A stretch of DNA of 8,887 nucleotides from Anaerolineae bacterium (GCA_029933115.1 JAOZOT010000130.1:1-8887); one strand, 5' to 3'; numbered from the stretch's first letter, positions 1-7,559 are shown. Notes: generated by a model not told the origin, from the sequence alone. A program made the numbers and translations.

Positions 1-1733
1 CGCGTCTCCTGGAGCAGGTCCAGAGTGCGCTGGATGATGGTCAGGGTAGAAAGGCCCAGATAATCCATCTTCAGCAGGCCGATGTCCTCCAGAATTTCCA
101 TCGTGTACTGGGTGATGGCTCCCGCCCCTCCTTTGGTGGGCCGGTGCAGGGGGGTGTAGTTAACCAACGGGGCATCGGCAATGACGATACCGGCGGCGTG
201 GGTGGAGGCGTGACGGGCTACCCCCTCCAGACTTCTGGCCGTATCAATAAGCTCTTTGATGTAACTTTTATCTTCATCTGTGCTTTCATACATAGCCCGC
301 AACTCGGGCACCTTTTGGAGGCCATCGTCAATCTTGACCTTGGGGCCGAAGGGAATCAGCTTGGCCACGCGGTCCACCTCGGGCAGGGGCAGATCGAGGG
401 CCCGGCCGGCGTCGCGGATGGCCGCCCGCGCGCCCATAGTGCCGAAGGTGATGATCTGGGCCACCTTGTCCTGGCCGTATTTCTCAATGGTGTATTGGAT
501 CAGTTCGTCGCGGCGGTCGTCGGGAAAGTCCATGTCAATGTCGGGCATAGTCACCCGTCCGGGATTGAGGAAACGCTCGAAAATCAGGCCATGAGCTAAG
601 GGATCCAGTTGGGTGATGTCCAGACAATAGGAGACCAAGCTGGCCGCCGCCGAACCCCGCCCTGGCCCGACCATGATGCCCCGACTTTTGGCTTCACGCA
701 CCAGGTCCCAGACGATCAGAAAATAGGTGTCGAACCCCATGCGGTGGATGAGGTCCAGTTCATACTGGAGGCGGGCCTCCAGTTCCGGGGTGACGACGGC
801 GTAGCGGCGTTGCAGCCCCTCCCGGCAGAGGTGAGCCAGGTAGCTCTGCGGGGTGTATCCCTCCGGCACTTCAAAGACAGGCAGGTGGTAGCCCTCAAAA
901 TCCAGGCTCAGGTCGCAGGCTTCGGCAATGCGCAGGCTGTTCTCCAAGGCTTCGGGCCATTCGGGGAAAAGGGCGGCCATTTCCTCAAAGCTTTTGAGGT
1001 AGAAACTCTCATCGCCCATAGTCATGCGCTTGGGATCGTTAAGGGTGGTGTTGGTCTGGATGCAGAGCAGCACCTCTTGGGCATGGGCCTGTTCAGGCAG
1101 CACGTAATGGACGTCATTGGTGGCCACCAGGGGAATGTCCATTTCCTCACTGAGGGCCACCAATCCGGCGTTGACCTGTTCCAGCTCAGGCAGGCCCTCG
1201 TGTCTCTGCAACTCAAAGTAGAAGCTGTCGGCTCCGAAGGTGTCCCGATACCAGGCAGCCGCCTCCCGCGCCTTATCCATCTGTCCATCTTTGATCAGAC
1301 GCGGGATCTCGCCCGAACCGCAGCCGGTGAGGGCGATGAGTCCCTGGGCATGTTGCCGCAGGTACGGTTTATCCACCCGGGGTTTGTAGTAAAAGCCCTC
1401 CAACTGGGCAGCGGTAGCGATTTGCAACAAGTTTTGGTAGCCGGCCTTGTCTTTGGCCAGGAGGACAATGTGGTGAGGGCTTTTGTCCTTTTGAGGATCT
1501 TTATCGCTCATGCGGCGGGGGGCGATATACATCTCCACACCGATGATGGGCTTGAGGCCATACTTTCTGGCCTTCTGGTAGAATTCGACGGCCCCGTACA
1601 TTACCCCGTGGTCGGTGATAGCCAGAGCGGGCATCTCCAGTTCCTTGGCCCGTCTGACCAACTCCTCGGTGTGCGCCAAGCCGTCGAGGAGGCTATAGGT
1701 GGAATGTACATGCAAGTGGACGAAACCTGACAT
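1..1733 (-). CDS. dnaE: DNA polymerase III subunit alpha (DnaE), N-terminal half, runs off left edge
   Basis: Catalytic subunit of the replicative C-family DNA polymerase, acting at the replication fork in the cytoplasm. About 577 codons are in the window, roughly half of the usual 1,100-1,200; the C-terminal end lies beyond position 1. The protein opens MSGFVHLHVHSTYSLLDG, a PHP domain start. PHP metal-site residues are visible: H8 and H10, D41-H42 (TDHG), E67 (GVEMY), H87/H88, C138 (TGCGSGE) and D207/H209 (NDVHY). The polymerase core follows with GPGRGS at about 356-361 and PDIDMDF, whose D398 and D400 match the first two catalytic aspartates of the family. The ATG at 1733 is chosen because GGGAG lies five bases upstream and translation gives the family N-terminus directly. 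It is the last visible gene of a minus-strand run after the kinase and the E1-like gene, with a palindrome in the gap. Identity is certain; operon membership is inferred. Confidence 0.97.
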   Translation of the reverse strand, partial: MSGFVHLHVHSTYSLLDGLAHTEELVRRAKELEMPALAITDHGVMYGAVEFYQKARKYGLKPIIGVEMYIAPRRMSDKDPQKDKSPHHIVLLAKDKAGYQNLLQIATAAQLEGFYYKPRVDKPYLRQHAQGLIALTGCGSGEIPRLIKDGQMDKAREAAAWYRDTFGADSFYFELQRHEGLPELEQVNAGLVALSEEMDIPLVATNDVHYVLPEQAHAQEVLLCIQTNTTLNDPKRMTMGDESFYLKSFEEMAALFPEWPEALENSLRIAEACDLSLDFEGYHLPVFEVPEGYTPQSYLAHLCREGLQRRYAVVTPELEARLQYELDLIHRMGFDTYFLIVWDLVREAKSRGIMVGPGRGSAAASLVSYCLDITQLDPLAHGLIFERFLNPGRVTMPDIDMDFPDDRRDELIQYTIEKYGQDKVAQIITFGTMGARAAIRDAGRALDLPLPEVDRVAKLIPFGPKVKIDDGLQKVPELRAMYESTDEDKSYIKELIDTARSLEGVARHASTHAAGIVIADAPLVNYTPLHRPTKGGAGAITQYTMEILEDIGLLKMDYLGLSTLTIIQRTLDLLQET

Positions 1734-1750
1734 GCGTGCTCCCTCTTTCA

Positions 1751-1782
1751 AGACCTGCCAGGTTGCGCAACCCGGCAGGTCT
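1751..1782 (-). repeat. 32-bp palindrome between the E1-like gene and dnaE
   Basis: AGACCTGCCAGGTTGC (1751-1766) is followed with no spacer by GCAACCCGGCAGGTCT (1767-1782). The arms match at 15 of 16 positions. The single mismatch is A-C in plus-strand RNA but becomes a G-U wobble in minus-strand RNA, so the hairpin is fully paired only in the transcript running from the E1-like gene into dnaE. It starts three bases after the stop codon of the E1-like gene and ends about 17 bases before the dnaE start, just ahead of its Shine-Dalgarno. No U-tract follows, so it is not a standard intrinsic terminator. It could be a processing or stability hairpin, a partial attenuator, or a copy of a dispersed palindromic repeat. 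Confidence 0.75.
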
Positions 1783-1784
1783 GG

Positions 1785-2639
1785 CTATCTCCCGATTTCC
1801 AGAATCTCGGCCACACCCGATTCAGCATCCATGAGAAGCACACGGTTGCGCAGAGGCTCCCCTGTGCCCAGCAGGATTTTGATGACCTCTTGGATCTGCC
1901 AGGCAGCGACCATCATGGGGGTGGCGGCCGGGTTGCCCAACTGGGTTTCAATCCCCCGTTCAGGGACATCACCGCGCCCATAGATGGCATAGAGCCCCTC
2001 ATCGCCGGGGAAAACGGTCATCACCTGCCCGATGTAGCCCCCAATGGCCCCGTGAACTATGGGTATACCCAGGCTTTGAGCTACTCTTTGCAAGGCGAGA
2101 CGCGTGGGAAGAGTATCCAGAGCGTCCACCACCACATCGGCACCGGCCAACATCTCTCTCATACTCTCCCCGTCGGCCATCACCGGGTGAATAGTGACCT
2201 CGGTGGCCGAATTGACCCTGGCCACCCGCTCCTGTGCTGCCCTGGCCTTGAGTTGGCCCAGATTGGTCTCGAGGCACAGGGCCTGACGGTTGAGGTTGTT
2301 CTCCTCAAAAGCGTCACCGTCAATGACAATCAGATGGCCGACGCCCATCCGGGCCAACCCTTCGATGATCCACCCTCCCAGCCCTCCGCAGCCAACGATG
2401 GCTACCGTAGACTCCAGCAATTTGACCTGTCCTTCCCACCCGACCGTGCCCTGGTTGCGCTCGTAGCGGGCGGGCAGAATACGGGCCTTTAGGGCTCGAA
2501 TCTCGACTTCGCGCACCGAAAGGCCCCATTCGCCGGCCAGTCGCCGCACTGCGGAGAGCGGAAGGACTCGCTTCTCCTTCCCATCGGGGGCGACAACAGA
2601 AGTGGCCAACTGCTGCATCTGCTTCACCGGATCTGTCAT
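1785..2639 (-). CDS. ThiF/MoeB/HesA-family E1-like adenylyltransferase without the usual cysteines
   Basis: A 284-residue member of the E1-like superfamily. Relatives adenylate the C-terminal glycine of a small ubiquitin-like sulfur carrier (MoaD, ThiS) for molybdopterin or thiamin synthesis. Residues 1-75 form an extension with a helical, possibly winged-helix-like stretch and a PARYERNQGTVG segment. The Rossmann core follows: GCGGLG at 83-88, D107 in VIDGD, N115/R118 in NLNRQ, K131 and D175 in DALD, so the ATP-binding site looks intact. The MoeB zinc CxxC pairs and the active-site cysteine region are replaced (GLYAIYG near 215-221, ETQLGNPAATP near 231-241). The only cysteines are C84, in the nucleotide loop, and C122. 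The ATG at 2639 has AGGAGG a few bases upstream. It lies 23 bp after the kinase stop. No MoaD/ThiS-like partner is encoded in the window. Family is clear; the substrate is unknown. Confidence 0.9.
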   Translation of the reverse strand: MTDPVKQMQQLATSVVAPDGKEKRVLPLSAVRRLAGEWGLSVREVEIRALKARILPARYERNQGTVGWEGQVKLLESTVAIVGCGGLGGWIIEGLARMGVGHLIVIDGDAFEENNLNRQALCLETNLGQLKARAAQERVARVNSATEVTIHPVMADGESMREMLAGADVVVDALDTLPTRLALQRVAQSLGIPIVHGAIGGYIGQVMTVFPGDEGLYAIYGRGDVPERGIETQLGNPAATPMMVAAWQIQEVIKILLGTGEPLRNRVLLMDAESGVAEILEIGR

Positions 2640-2662
2640 TGGCCCTCCTCACGCTTCACTCT

Positions 2663-5644
2663 TCACTCCTCCGCCGTTACCGGCAAAGTGAAGGTGAAAG
2701 TGCTGCCCTGGCCTACCTGACTTTCCACCCAGATGTGACCGCCGTGAGCTTCGACGACCAGCTTGCAGAAGGTCAACCCCAGGCCGCTGCCACGGTCTCG
2801 GCGGTTCTCTTGCCCTTCCACCTGGCTGAACTTCTCAAAGATCTTCTCACGGTATTTCTCCGGTATACCAGGGCCCATGTCGGTGACCGAGACCGATATG
2901 TAACGTTGCGCTGTGCCCTCCGAGCTTCCCTCAAAGGTTGGGGTAGCGCTCACTCCGTTGGCTCTGACACTCACTACGCCTCCCTGGGGTGAGAATTTGA
3001 TAGCGTTGTCCAGCAGGTTGACCAGCAAGCGAGTCACCAGGTCTTCGTCCACGGCGACTGGGGGCAGGTCTGGAGGCAGGTCAACCTGAAGGGTGATACC
3101 GCCTTCCAAAGCCAGCGGAGCAACCCGCTCTCGGGCCACCTCGATCAAATCGGGCAACGACCTGGCCTTGATTTCCAACCGCATCTGACCGGCCTCAAGC
3201 TGACTGATATCTAGCAAGGAATTGACCAACTCCAACATCTTCTCGCTGCTACTGGTGGCGATGCCCAAAAGCATCTCTGCGCGGGGACTGGGAGCCTCAA
3301 TTGCCTCCTTCAACAGGTGCAACCCTCCCATGATGGCCGTCAGGGGGGTGCGTAGATCGTGAACGATCATGTTGGTCAGGTCCTCGCGTAGCTTTTCCAG
3401 CTCCTTCTCCTCGGTGATGTCGTGCAAGACAATCACCCGCCCGATGGCTCCCCCTTGCTCATCCAGGACCGGGGCACACACCCTCTCGATAGCCCTGTGC
3501 TCCGGCGTGGCTACCTCGTAAACTGCCTTTTGCACCTCTTGTTGTCCTTCTCGGAGTTGTTGTAGAAACTCCCTTATCTGCTCCTGGGTATAACCGAGCT
3601 TGGCCAGGAGGCCCTGTGGGTCTTCCTCTGCGAGTTGAGCCAGGTCCAGGCCAATGGCCTCTGTCCTGTCGAGGTTCCACAACTGCTCGATCATGGGATT
3701 GACCATGACGATTTGCCCTGTAGTATCCAGCATCAAGATGCCGTCACGAGTCGAATTCAAGATGGCCTGCAACTTGTTCCGGCCTTCGGCGACTTGTTCG
3801 AAAAGCCAGGCCTTTTCGATGGCAATGGTGGCCTGGGCAGCCACTGACGATAGGATCATCAAATCGTCTTCGTCGAAAGCATTGACCTTCGGACTCTGCA
3901 CGTCGAGGACTCCGATCACCTTCTCACCGCTGAGCATGGGCACGGCTATCTCTGAGCGGGTTCCCTCCACTCCGGCGATGTACCTGGGCTCTTCTGCTAC
4001 ATCAGGTACATTGAGGGGCACCTTGTGAGCCGCTACCCAGCCGGTGATTCCTTCACCTATCTTGATCCTCGTTCTTTCCACCACCTCCTGTGGATACCCT
4101 CGTGAGGCCTTGATGTATAACTCGTCGGAGGTCTCATCAACCAATAGCACAGCGCAGCCCAGGTAGCCGAAGGACCTTTCCAACACCTCGAGGATTTCCC
4201 CCAGCAGTTGATCTACGTTGAGGGTGCGCATGAGTTTGGTGCTCACCCTGTACAGGGCCATCGCTTCCCTCATCCTCTCGGTGACGCTCTCGTAGAGCCG
4301 CGCGTTCTCAATGGCAATGGCCACATGTTTGGCCAGATAGCTCACGAAACCGGCGTCCCGTTCGCAGAAGCGCGCCAACTCTGAACTCTCCAGGCTGACA
4401 ACCCCTATTACCCCTCCTTCTCGGATGATGGGCACAGCAAGCTGGGAACGGACTTGCTCTACTATCTCAACATAGTCAGGGTCCTGAGAGACATCGGACA
4501 CCAGGGACACTGTACCCGTCTTCACCACCCGGCCCACTATCCCCTGTTCGATGGGCCACGGCTCATAGCGGTAGGATTCCAAAACGCCAAGGGGATACCC
4601 CTTTTGAGATAGGAGCAGGAGCCCTCCCTTCTCTTTATCGTGGAGAGCGATCATCCCATACTCTGCACCCGTGGCCTCCATAGCCCTGTCCAACATAAGG
4701 TCTATGACCCGCTCCAAATCCAGGCTCGCCGCTGCCAGTTCGTGGACGATTTCAGCCGTGGTGGACAATTCTTCGACTCGCTGGGTCAGAGCCCGCGCGG
4801 TCAATTCATAGAGGCGGGCATTTTCTATGGCTACAGCCGCCTGGACGGCCAGAGTCATAAGGAGTTCCTCATCGGCGGCAGTAAAGTTTTGTCCAGACTT
4901 TTTGTCAGCCAGGCTGATGACACCTATGACGCTGTCTTTGGTCTTCATTGGAGCGCACAGGAGAGATTTCAGGGGGCTGATCTCCGGCTCAGGGCCGTTA
5001 ACAATCTGTGCTTGGCCACTTCGGGCCGCCTCCTCTGACACAGCTCGTCCCAGAGGTTGTTCCTGGAAGCCGTCGTCCAAACCGTAGCTTGCCTCCACCA
5101 CCAGCCGTCCAGTCGCCTCATCTATCAACATCACAGCGCCTTTGTCTGCTTTGATGATTCTATTGCTCTCTTGCAAGATCAGCCTGGTAATCTCCCCCAG
5201 GTTCAGACAGACGCCCGCTGTTTCGCCGAGAGTGTACAACAAGTTGATCTCTCTGTGTCTCTCCAGCGTTTCCTGGGCGATGGCTCTCTTTTCCATCTCC
5301 TTGGTCGCCAGCAGGGTCAACATTTTGCCCAGGTGCTCGAAAGCAACGCTGGGCTCGGACCCAAATCCCTCCCCCACCAGTACTCCCAGAGGATGGCCCT
5401 CTACGACAATGGGCAGGGCAACGCCTTGGGGAAGACGAATCGCCTCAGTCGTCTTGTGCACCTTTTTCACGATTGAGGCAAAGTCCTTCTCGGCGCCTTC
5501 ATCCTGAGGATAGCAGGCGATCAAATCACCTTCTGCATCCACAACCCAAAGGCGGCTCGCCTCAGGGATTATTCCAGCCAGATCTTCCAACAAGATCGCC
5601 GTTTCGTTACTATTCAGAAGCTTCCTCAAAGGGACAGGTTCCAC
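2663..5644 (-). CDS. Soluble sensor histidine kinase with three GAF domains and one PAS domain
   Basis: A probable cytoplasmic two-component sensor that autophosphorylates on histidine. Numbered from the start used here (993 residues): a divergent sensor-like N-terminal region (about 10-115), GAF1 (146-281), GAF2 (306-453), GAF3 (476-616), PAS (623-746), HisKA (751-819) with phosphoacceptor H762 in MIVHDLRTPLTAI, and HATPase (866-989) with the N box NLLDNAIKFS, G1 box DMGPGIP and G2 box GSGLGL. Each GAF ends in an AIENARLYE-like helix, which indicates tandem domain duplication. There is no membrane segment, signal peptide or receiver domain, and no response regulator gene in view. The GTG at 5644 is preferred because GGGAG sits eight bases upstream. 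The frame stays open to another GTG at 5731 (1,022 residues), which has no Shine-Dalgarno. The ligand is unknown. It is probably the first gene of the run with the E1-like gene and dnaE. Confidence 0.93.
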   Translation of the reverse strand: MEPVPLRKLLNSNETAILLEDLAGIIPEASRLWVVDAEGDLIACYPQDEGAEKDFASIVKKVHKTTEAIRLPQGVALPIVVEGHPLGVLVGEGFGSEPSVAFEHLGKMLTLLATKEMEKRAIAQETLERHREINLLYTLGETAGVCLNLGEITRLILQESNRIIKADKGAVMLIDEATGRLVVEASYGLDDGFQEQPLGRAVSEEAARSGQAQIVNGPEPEISPLKSLLCAPMKTKDSVIGVISLADKKSGQNFTAADEELLMTLAVQAAVAIENARLYELTARALTQRVEELSTTAEIVHELAAASLDLERVIDLMLDRAMEATGAEYGMIALHDKEKGGLLLLSQKGYPLGVLESYRYEPWPIEQGIVGRVVKTGTVSLVSDVSQDPDYVEIVEQVRSQLAVPIIREGGVIGVVSLESSELARFCERDAGFVSYLAKHVAIAIENARLYESVTERMREAMALYRVSTKLMRTLNVDQLLGEILEVLERSFGYLGCAVLLVDETSDELYIKASRGYPQEVVERTRIKIGEGITGWVAAHKVPLNVPDVAEEPRYIAGVEGTRSEIAVPMLSGEKVIGVLDVQSPKVNAFDEDDLMILSSVAAQATIAIEKAWLFEQVAEGRNKLQAILNSTRDGILMLDTTGQIVMVNPMIEQLWNLDRTEAIGLDLAQLAEEDPQGLLAKLGYTQEQIREFLQQLREGQQEVQKAVYEVATPEHRAIERVCAPVLDEQGGAIGRVIVLHDITEEKELEKLREDLTNMIVHDLRTPLTAIMGGLHLLKEAIEAPSPRAEMLLGIATSSSEKMLELVNSLLDISQLEAGQMRLEIKARSLPDLIEVARERVAPLALEGGITLQVDLPPDLPPVAVDEDLVTRLLVNLLDNAIKFSPQGGVVSVRANGVSATPTFEGSSEGTAQRYISVSVTDMGPGIPEKYREKIFEKFSQVEGQENRRDRGSGLGLTFCKLVVEAHGGHIWVESQVGQGSTFTFTLPVTAEE

Positions 5645-5831
5645 TTCGCCGGCTCCCTTTTTGCTTCCAAGCCCGTGCCGAGGCAGTCTCAACAGATCAC
5701 GGCTCTCATAGTGGGCGATTTCTCGCCTCACGTGAAGGGCGCGGTCGGCCTGCCTGTAAACGACCGGGGCTCCCTGTAGCGTGTCATTGTCACATTCAGC
5801 CCACGGGCCTGGTGAGCTCCTTTACCGCTAA

Positions 5832-5852
5832 AGAAAGTGTAGCATACTTTCT
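5832..5852. promoter_or_regulatory. Inverted repeat over the kinase promoter -10, possible operator
   Basis: AGAAAGT (5832-5838) and ACTTTCT (5846-5852) are perfect reverse complements separated by seven bases. One further T/A pair lies inside the spacer, giving near-symmetry across about 21 bp, a typical footprint for a dimeric regulator. It covers the proposed -10 of the minus-strand promoter, so a bound protein would be expected to repress. No regulator gene is in the window. Confidence 0.5.
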
Positions 5853-5864
5853 CCTATCTGGCAA
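5836..5864 (-). promoter_or_regulatory. Candidate sigma70-type promoter for the kinase operon
   Basis: Read on the minus strand, TTGCCA (5859-5864) lies 17 bp from TACACT (5836-5841). This gives five and four of six matches to the -35 and -10 consensus with the ideal spacing. Transcription would begin near 5829 and leave a leader of about 185 nt before the GTG at 5644. The -10 lies inside one inverted repeat and the -35 inside another. This is a sequence match only. Confidence 0.5.
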
Positions 5865-5871
5865 GAGCCAG
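5858..5871. repeat. Short inverted repeat over the kinase promoter -35
   Basis: CTGGC (5858-5862) and GCCAG (5867-5871) are separated by AAGA and overlap the proposed minus-strand -35. It could be a small operator half or a chance palindrome. As a plus-strand hairpin it is followed by TTGTTTT, but there is no plus-strand gene before it to terminate. Confidence 0.35.
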
Positions 5872-5893
5872 TTGTTTTCGGTGATTATCCAGT

Positions 5894-5923
5894 TTGGGGA
5901 ATAGCAACCTGTTGTGGTATAAT
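5894..5923 (+). promoter_or_regulatory. Promoter of the LysM lipoprotein / plsC pair, extended -10
   Basis: A perfect TATAAT (5918-5923) is preceded by TGG (5915-5917), forming an extended -10. The only -35 candidate, TTGGGG (5894-5899), is weak at 18 bp spacing, as is common for extended -10 promoters. Transcription would start near 5930, about 23 nt before the ATG at 5953. Confidence 0.65.
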
Positions 5924-5926
5924 GTC

Positions 5927-5947
5927 CCTCACTGGGAGAGAGTGAGG
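5927..5947. promoter_or_regulatory. Inverted repeat at the lipoprotein transcription start and ribosome site
   Basis: CCTCACT (5927-5933) and AGTGAGG (5941-5947) are perfect reverse complements separated by seven bases. The right arm overlaps the Shine-Dalgarno (GAGGAG, 5944-5949) of the lipoprotein gene. The left arm lies at the predicted transcription start, so a full RNA hairpin forms only if transcription starts slightly upstream. Otherwise it is a DNA operator candidate with the same 7-7-7 layout as the repeat at 5832-5852. Confidence 0.45.
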
Positions 5948-5952
5948 AGAAA

Positions 5953-6930
5953 ATGAGACCCTTTTCTCGGCTAACCGAATTCGCCATTCTGCCCATCGTC
6001 GTGGCCAGCTTGCTGCTTTCTGGGTGCGGGCGGCTGATTACCCAGCCCACACCGACTGCGGTAGCCAACGTCCAAGAGACTCCTACGGTGACACCCTACG
6101 CAACTTGGACGCCATCTCTCTGGACCCCGGCACCGACAGCCACTCCCACCCCCACCCCTACACCTATAATCTACGTCGTGCAGGCGGGCGACAACCTGTT
6201 GGGCATCGCCAGACAATATGGGGTGACTGTGGAGGCCCTCCAGGAGGCTAATGCCATCACCGACCCCCGTCTGCTTCAGATAGGACAAGAGTTGGTCATA
6301 CCTCGCGAGGAAGGGTTGGCCAACCAACCAACCCCTACCCCGACGCCCCTCCCCTTCCAGATTGCGAACGTGGGCTTTTACGAAACTCCGGTGGGCAGTC
6401 TGTGGTGTCTGGGTGAGGTGATAAACAACACCGGCGCAGGCATCGAACAGGTTCAGGTGGCTGTCTCGCTGTACAACGCCGAAGGCGAGATGGTAGCCAC
6501 CGGGTCCACCTTCACCGAATTCGACATTATTCCCAACGAAGGCAAAATGCCTTTTGCCCTGCTTTTCACCGAGCCCCCACCTGACTTCAGCTACCATCAA
6601 GTCGTGGCTCTGAGCGGAGTGACCGTGGCCCACTGGGGACACAACTACCTGGATCTGACCATCGAGTCGGATCGCGGTGAAGCCGGCAGCGAGCGGGTCT
6701 ACGTTGTCACAGGCCGGGTGAGGAACACCGGCCAGTATGACGCCGAGCAGGTCAGGCTGGTGGTCACAGCTTACGATGCCGAAGGGCTGGTGGTGGGCGT
6801 TCGGCGGGGCAGCCCTGAAACGCCGACGCTTCGGGTGGGCGAATCATCCCCCTTCAGAGTGAGCCTGTCCTCGTTGGGGGGGCAGGTAGTCACCCACACT
6901 GTGCAAGCACAAGGACGGCGGGTAGAGTAA
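5953..6930 (+). CDS. LysM-domain lipoprotein with two FxLYD/CARDB-like beta domains
   Basis: A 325-residue exported lipoprotein. The N-terminus has a basic start, a hydrophobic run and the lipobox LSGC with C25 as the lipidated residue. A Thr-Pro-rich linker (about 32-71) leads to one LysM domain (73-117: YVVQAGDNLLGIARQYGVTV to QIGQELVIP), expected to bind peptidoglycan or another GlcNAc polymer. A second short Thr-Pro linker (125-134) is followed by two immunoglobulin-like repeats (about 135-220 and 232-320), each with the pattern V-N-T-G followed by V-x-V-x-L/A-Y-x-A-E-G. These resemble FxLYD or CARDB domains that mediate protein contacts outside the cell. There are no catalytic residues, so a structural or cell-wall-anchoring role is likely. 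The ATG at 5953 has GAGGAG directly upstream. It shares its promoter with plsC five bases downstream. Confidence 0.9.
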   Translation: MRPFSRLTEFAILPIVVASLLLSGCGRLITQPTPTAVANVQETPTVTPYATWTPSLWTPAPTATPTPTPTPIIYVVQAGDNLLGIARQYGVTVEALQEANAITDPRLLQIGQELVIPREEGLANQPTPTPTPLPFQIANVGFYETPVGSLWCLGEVINNTGAGIEQVQVAVSLYNAEGEMVATGSTFTEFDIIPNEGKMPFALLFTEPPPDFSYHQVVALSGVTVAHWGHNYLDLTIESDRGEAGSERVYVVTGRVRNTGQYDAEQVRLVVTAYDAEGLVVGVRRGSPETPTLRVGESSPFRVSLSSLGGQVVTHTVQAQGRRVE

Positions 6931-6935
6931 CAAGC

Positions 6936-7559
6936 ATGTACTATCGAATCGTCAAAAGCATCATTGGTGCGATACTCAAGCTTTTGGCCCATATAGAGAT
7001 AGTAGGGGTGGAAAACGTACCTCCTCGAGGACCCTACATCGTCATCTGCAATCACCTCAGCATTTTCGACCCTCCCCTGCTCTTGATTGCGCTGCCCGTT
7101 CAGGTGACGGTACTGGCTGCCAGCAAGTACCGTCATCACCCCTTGTTTGCTCCCCTCCTGAGTTCGATGGGCGCTATCTACGTGCGGCGCGGCGAAGTGG
7201 ACCGCCGAGCTTTGCGGGCCTGTCTCGACACTCTCAGGAAGGGCGGTATCATAGGGATGGCTCCAGAAGGTACCAGAAGCCCTACAGGAGCCTTGCAGAA
7301 GGGACGCACAGGAGTGGCCTACTTGGCCAGTCGGACAGGAGTGCCCATTTTACCTGTGGCCGTTACCGGCACGGAGAAAATGCCGGCCGGCCTGAAAAGG
7401 CTCCGGCGAGGCCGGGTAAAAGTTGTCATTGGAGAGCCCTTCACCTTGCCCGCTACCGGGAGAAAGGCCAGAGGTAAGCAGTTGAAAGAATTCACCGACC
7501 TGATCATGCACCGCCTGGCTGATATGCTGCCAGAAGAGTATCGAGGGATCTACCGCTAG
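6936..7559 (+). CDS. plsC: 1-acyl-sn-glycerol-3-phosphate acyltransferase (PlsC family)
   Basis: A 207-residue membrane-associated acyltransferase of the PlsC/LPLAT family. Members transfer an acyl chain to lysophosphatidic acid to make phosphatidic acid, the second acylation step of phospholipid synthesis. Motif I is NHLSIFD with catalytic H40 and D45. The substrate-binding motif is APEGTRS at 109-115, and the later motif GVPILPVAVTG lies at 135-145. A hydrophobic N-terminal stretch (about 7-20) may dip into the membrane. The length is at the short end of the family but complete. The ATG is five bases after the TAA of the lipoprotein gene with only a weak Shine-Dalgarno, which suggests translational coupling. 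Related acyltransferases of other specificity share these motifs, so the exact substrate is inferred. Confidence 0.92.
   Translation: MYYRIVKSIIGAILKLLAHIEIVGVENVPPRGPYIVICNHLSIFDPPLLLIALPVQVTVLAASKYRHHPLFAPLLSSMGAIYVRRGEVDRRALRACLDTLRKGGIIGMAPEGTRSPTGALQKGRTGVAYLASRTGVPILPVAVTGTEKMPAGLKRLRRGRVKVVIGEPFTLPATGRKARGKQLKEFTDLIMHRLADMLPEEYRGIYR

Noticed and set aside
609..1730. A long plus-strand open frame (373 codons) opposite dnaE
   Set aside because: It lies wholly antisense to a certain dnaE, has no recognisable domain and reads like a mirror of dnaE codons.
5728..5787. A 19-codon minus-strand leader ORF whose TGA overlaps the GTG at 5731 in a GTGA junction
   Set aside because: There is no Shine-Dalgarno before its ATG, and the better kinase start is GTG 5644, so the overlap is probably chance.
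5971..6642. A minus-strand open frame (223 codons) opposite the lipoprotein gene
   Set aside because: The opposite strand encodes a lipobox, LysM and beta domains; this frame is low-complexity Gly/Arg/His-rich and has no ribosome site.
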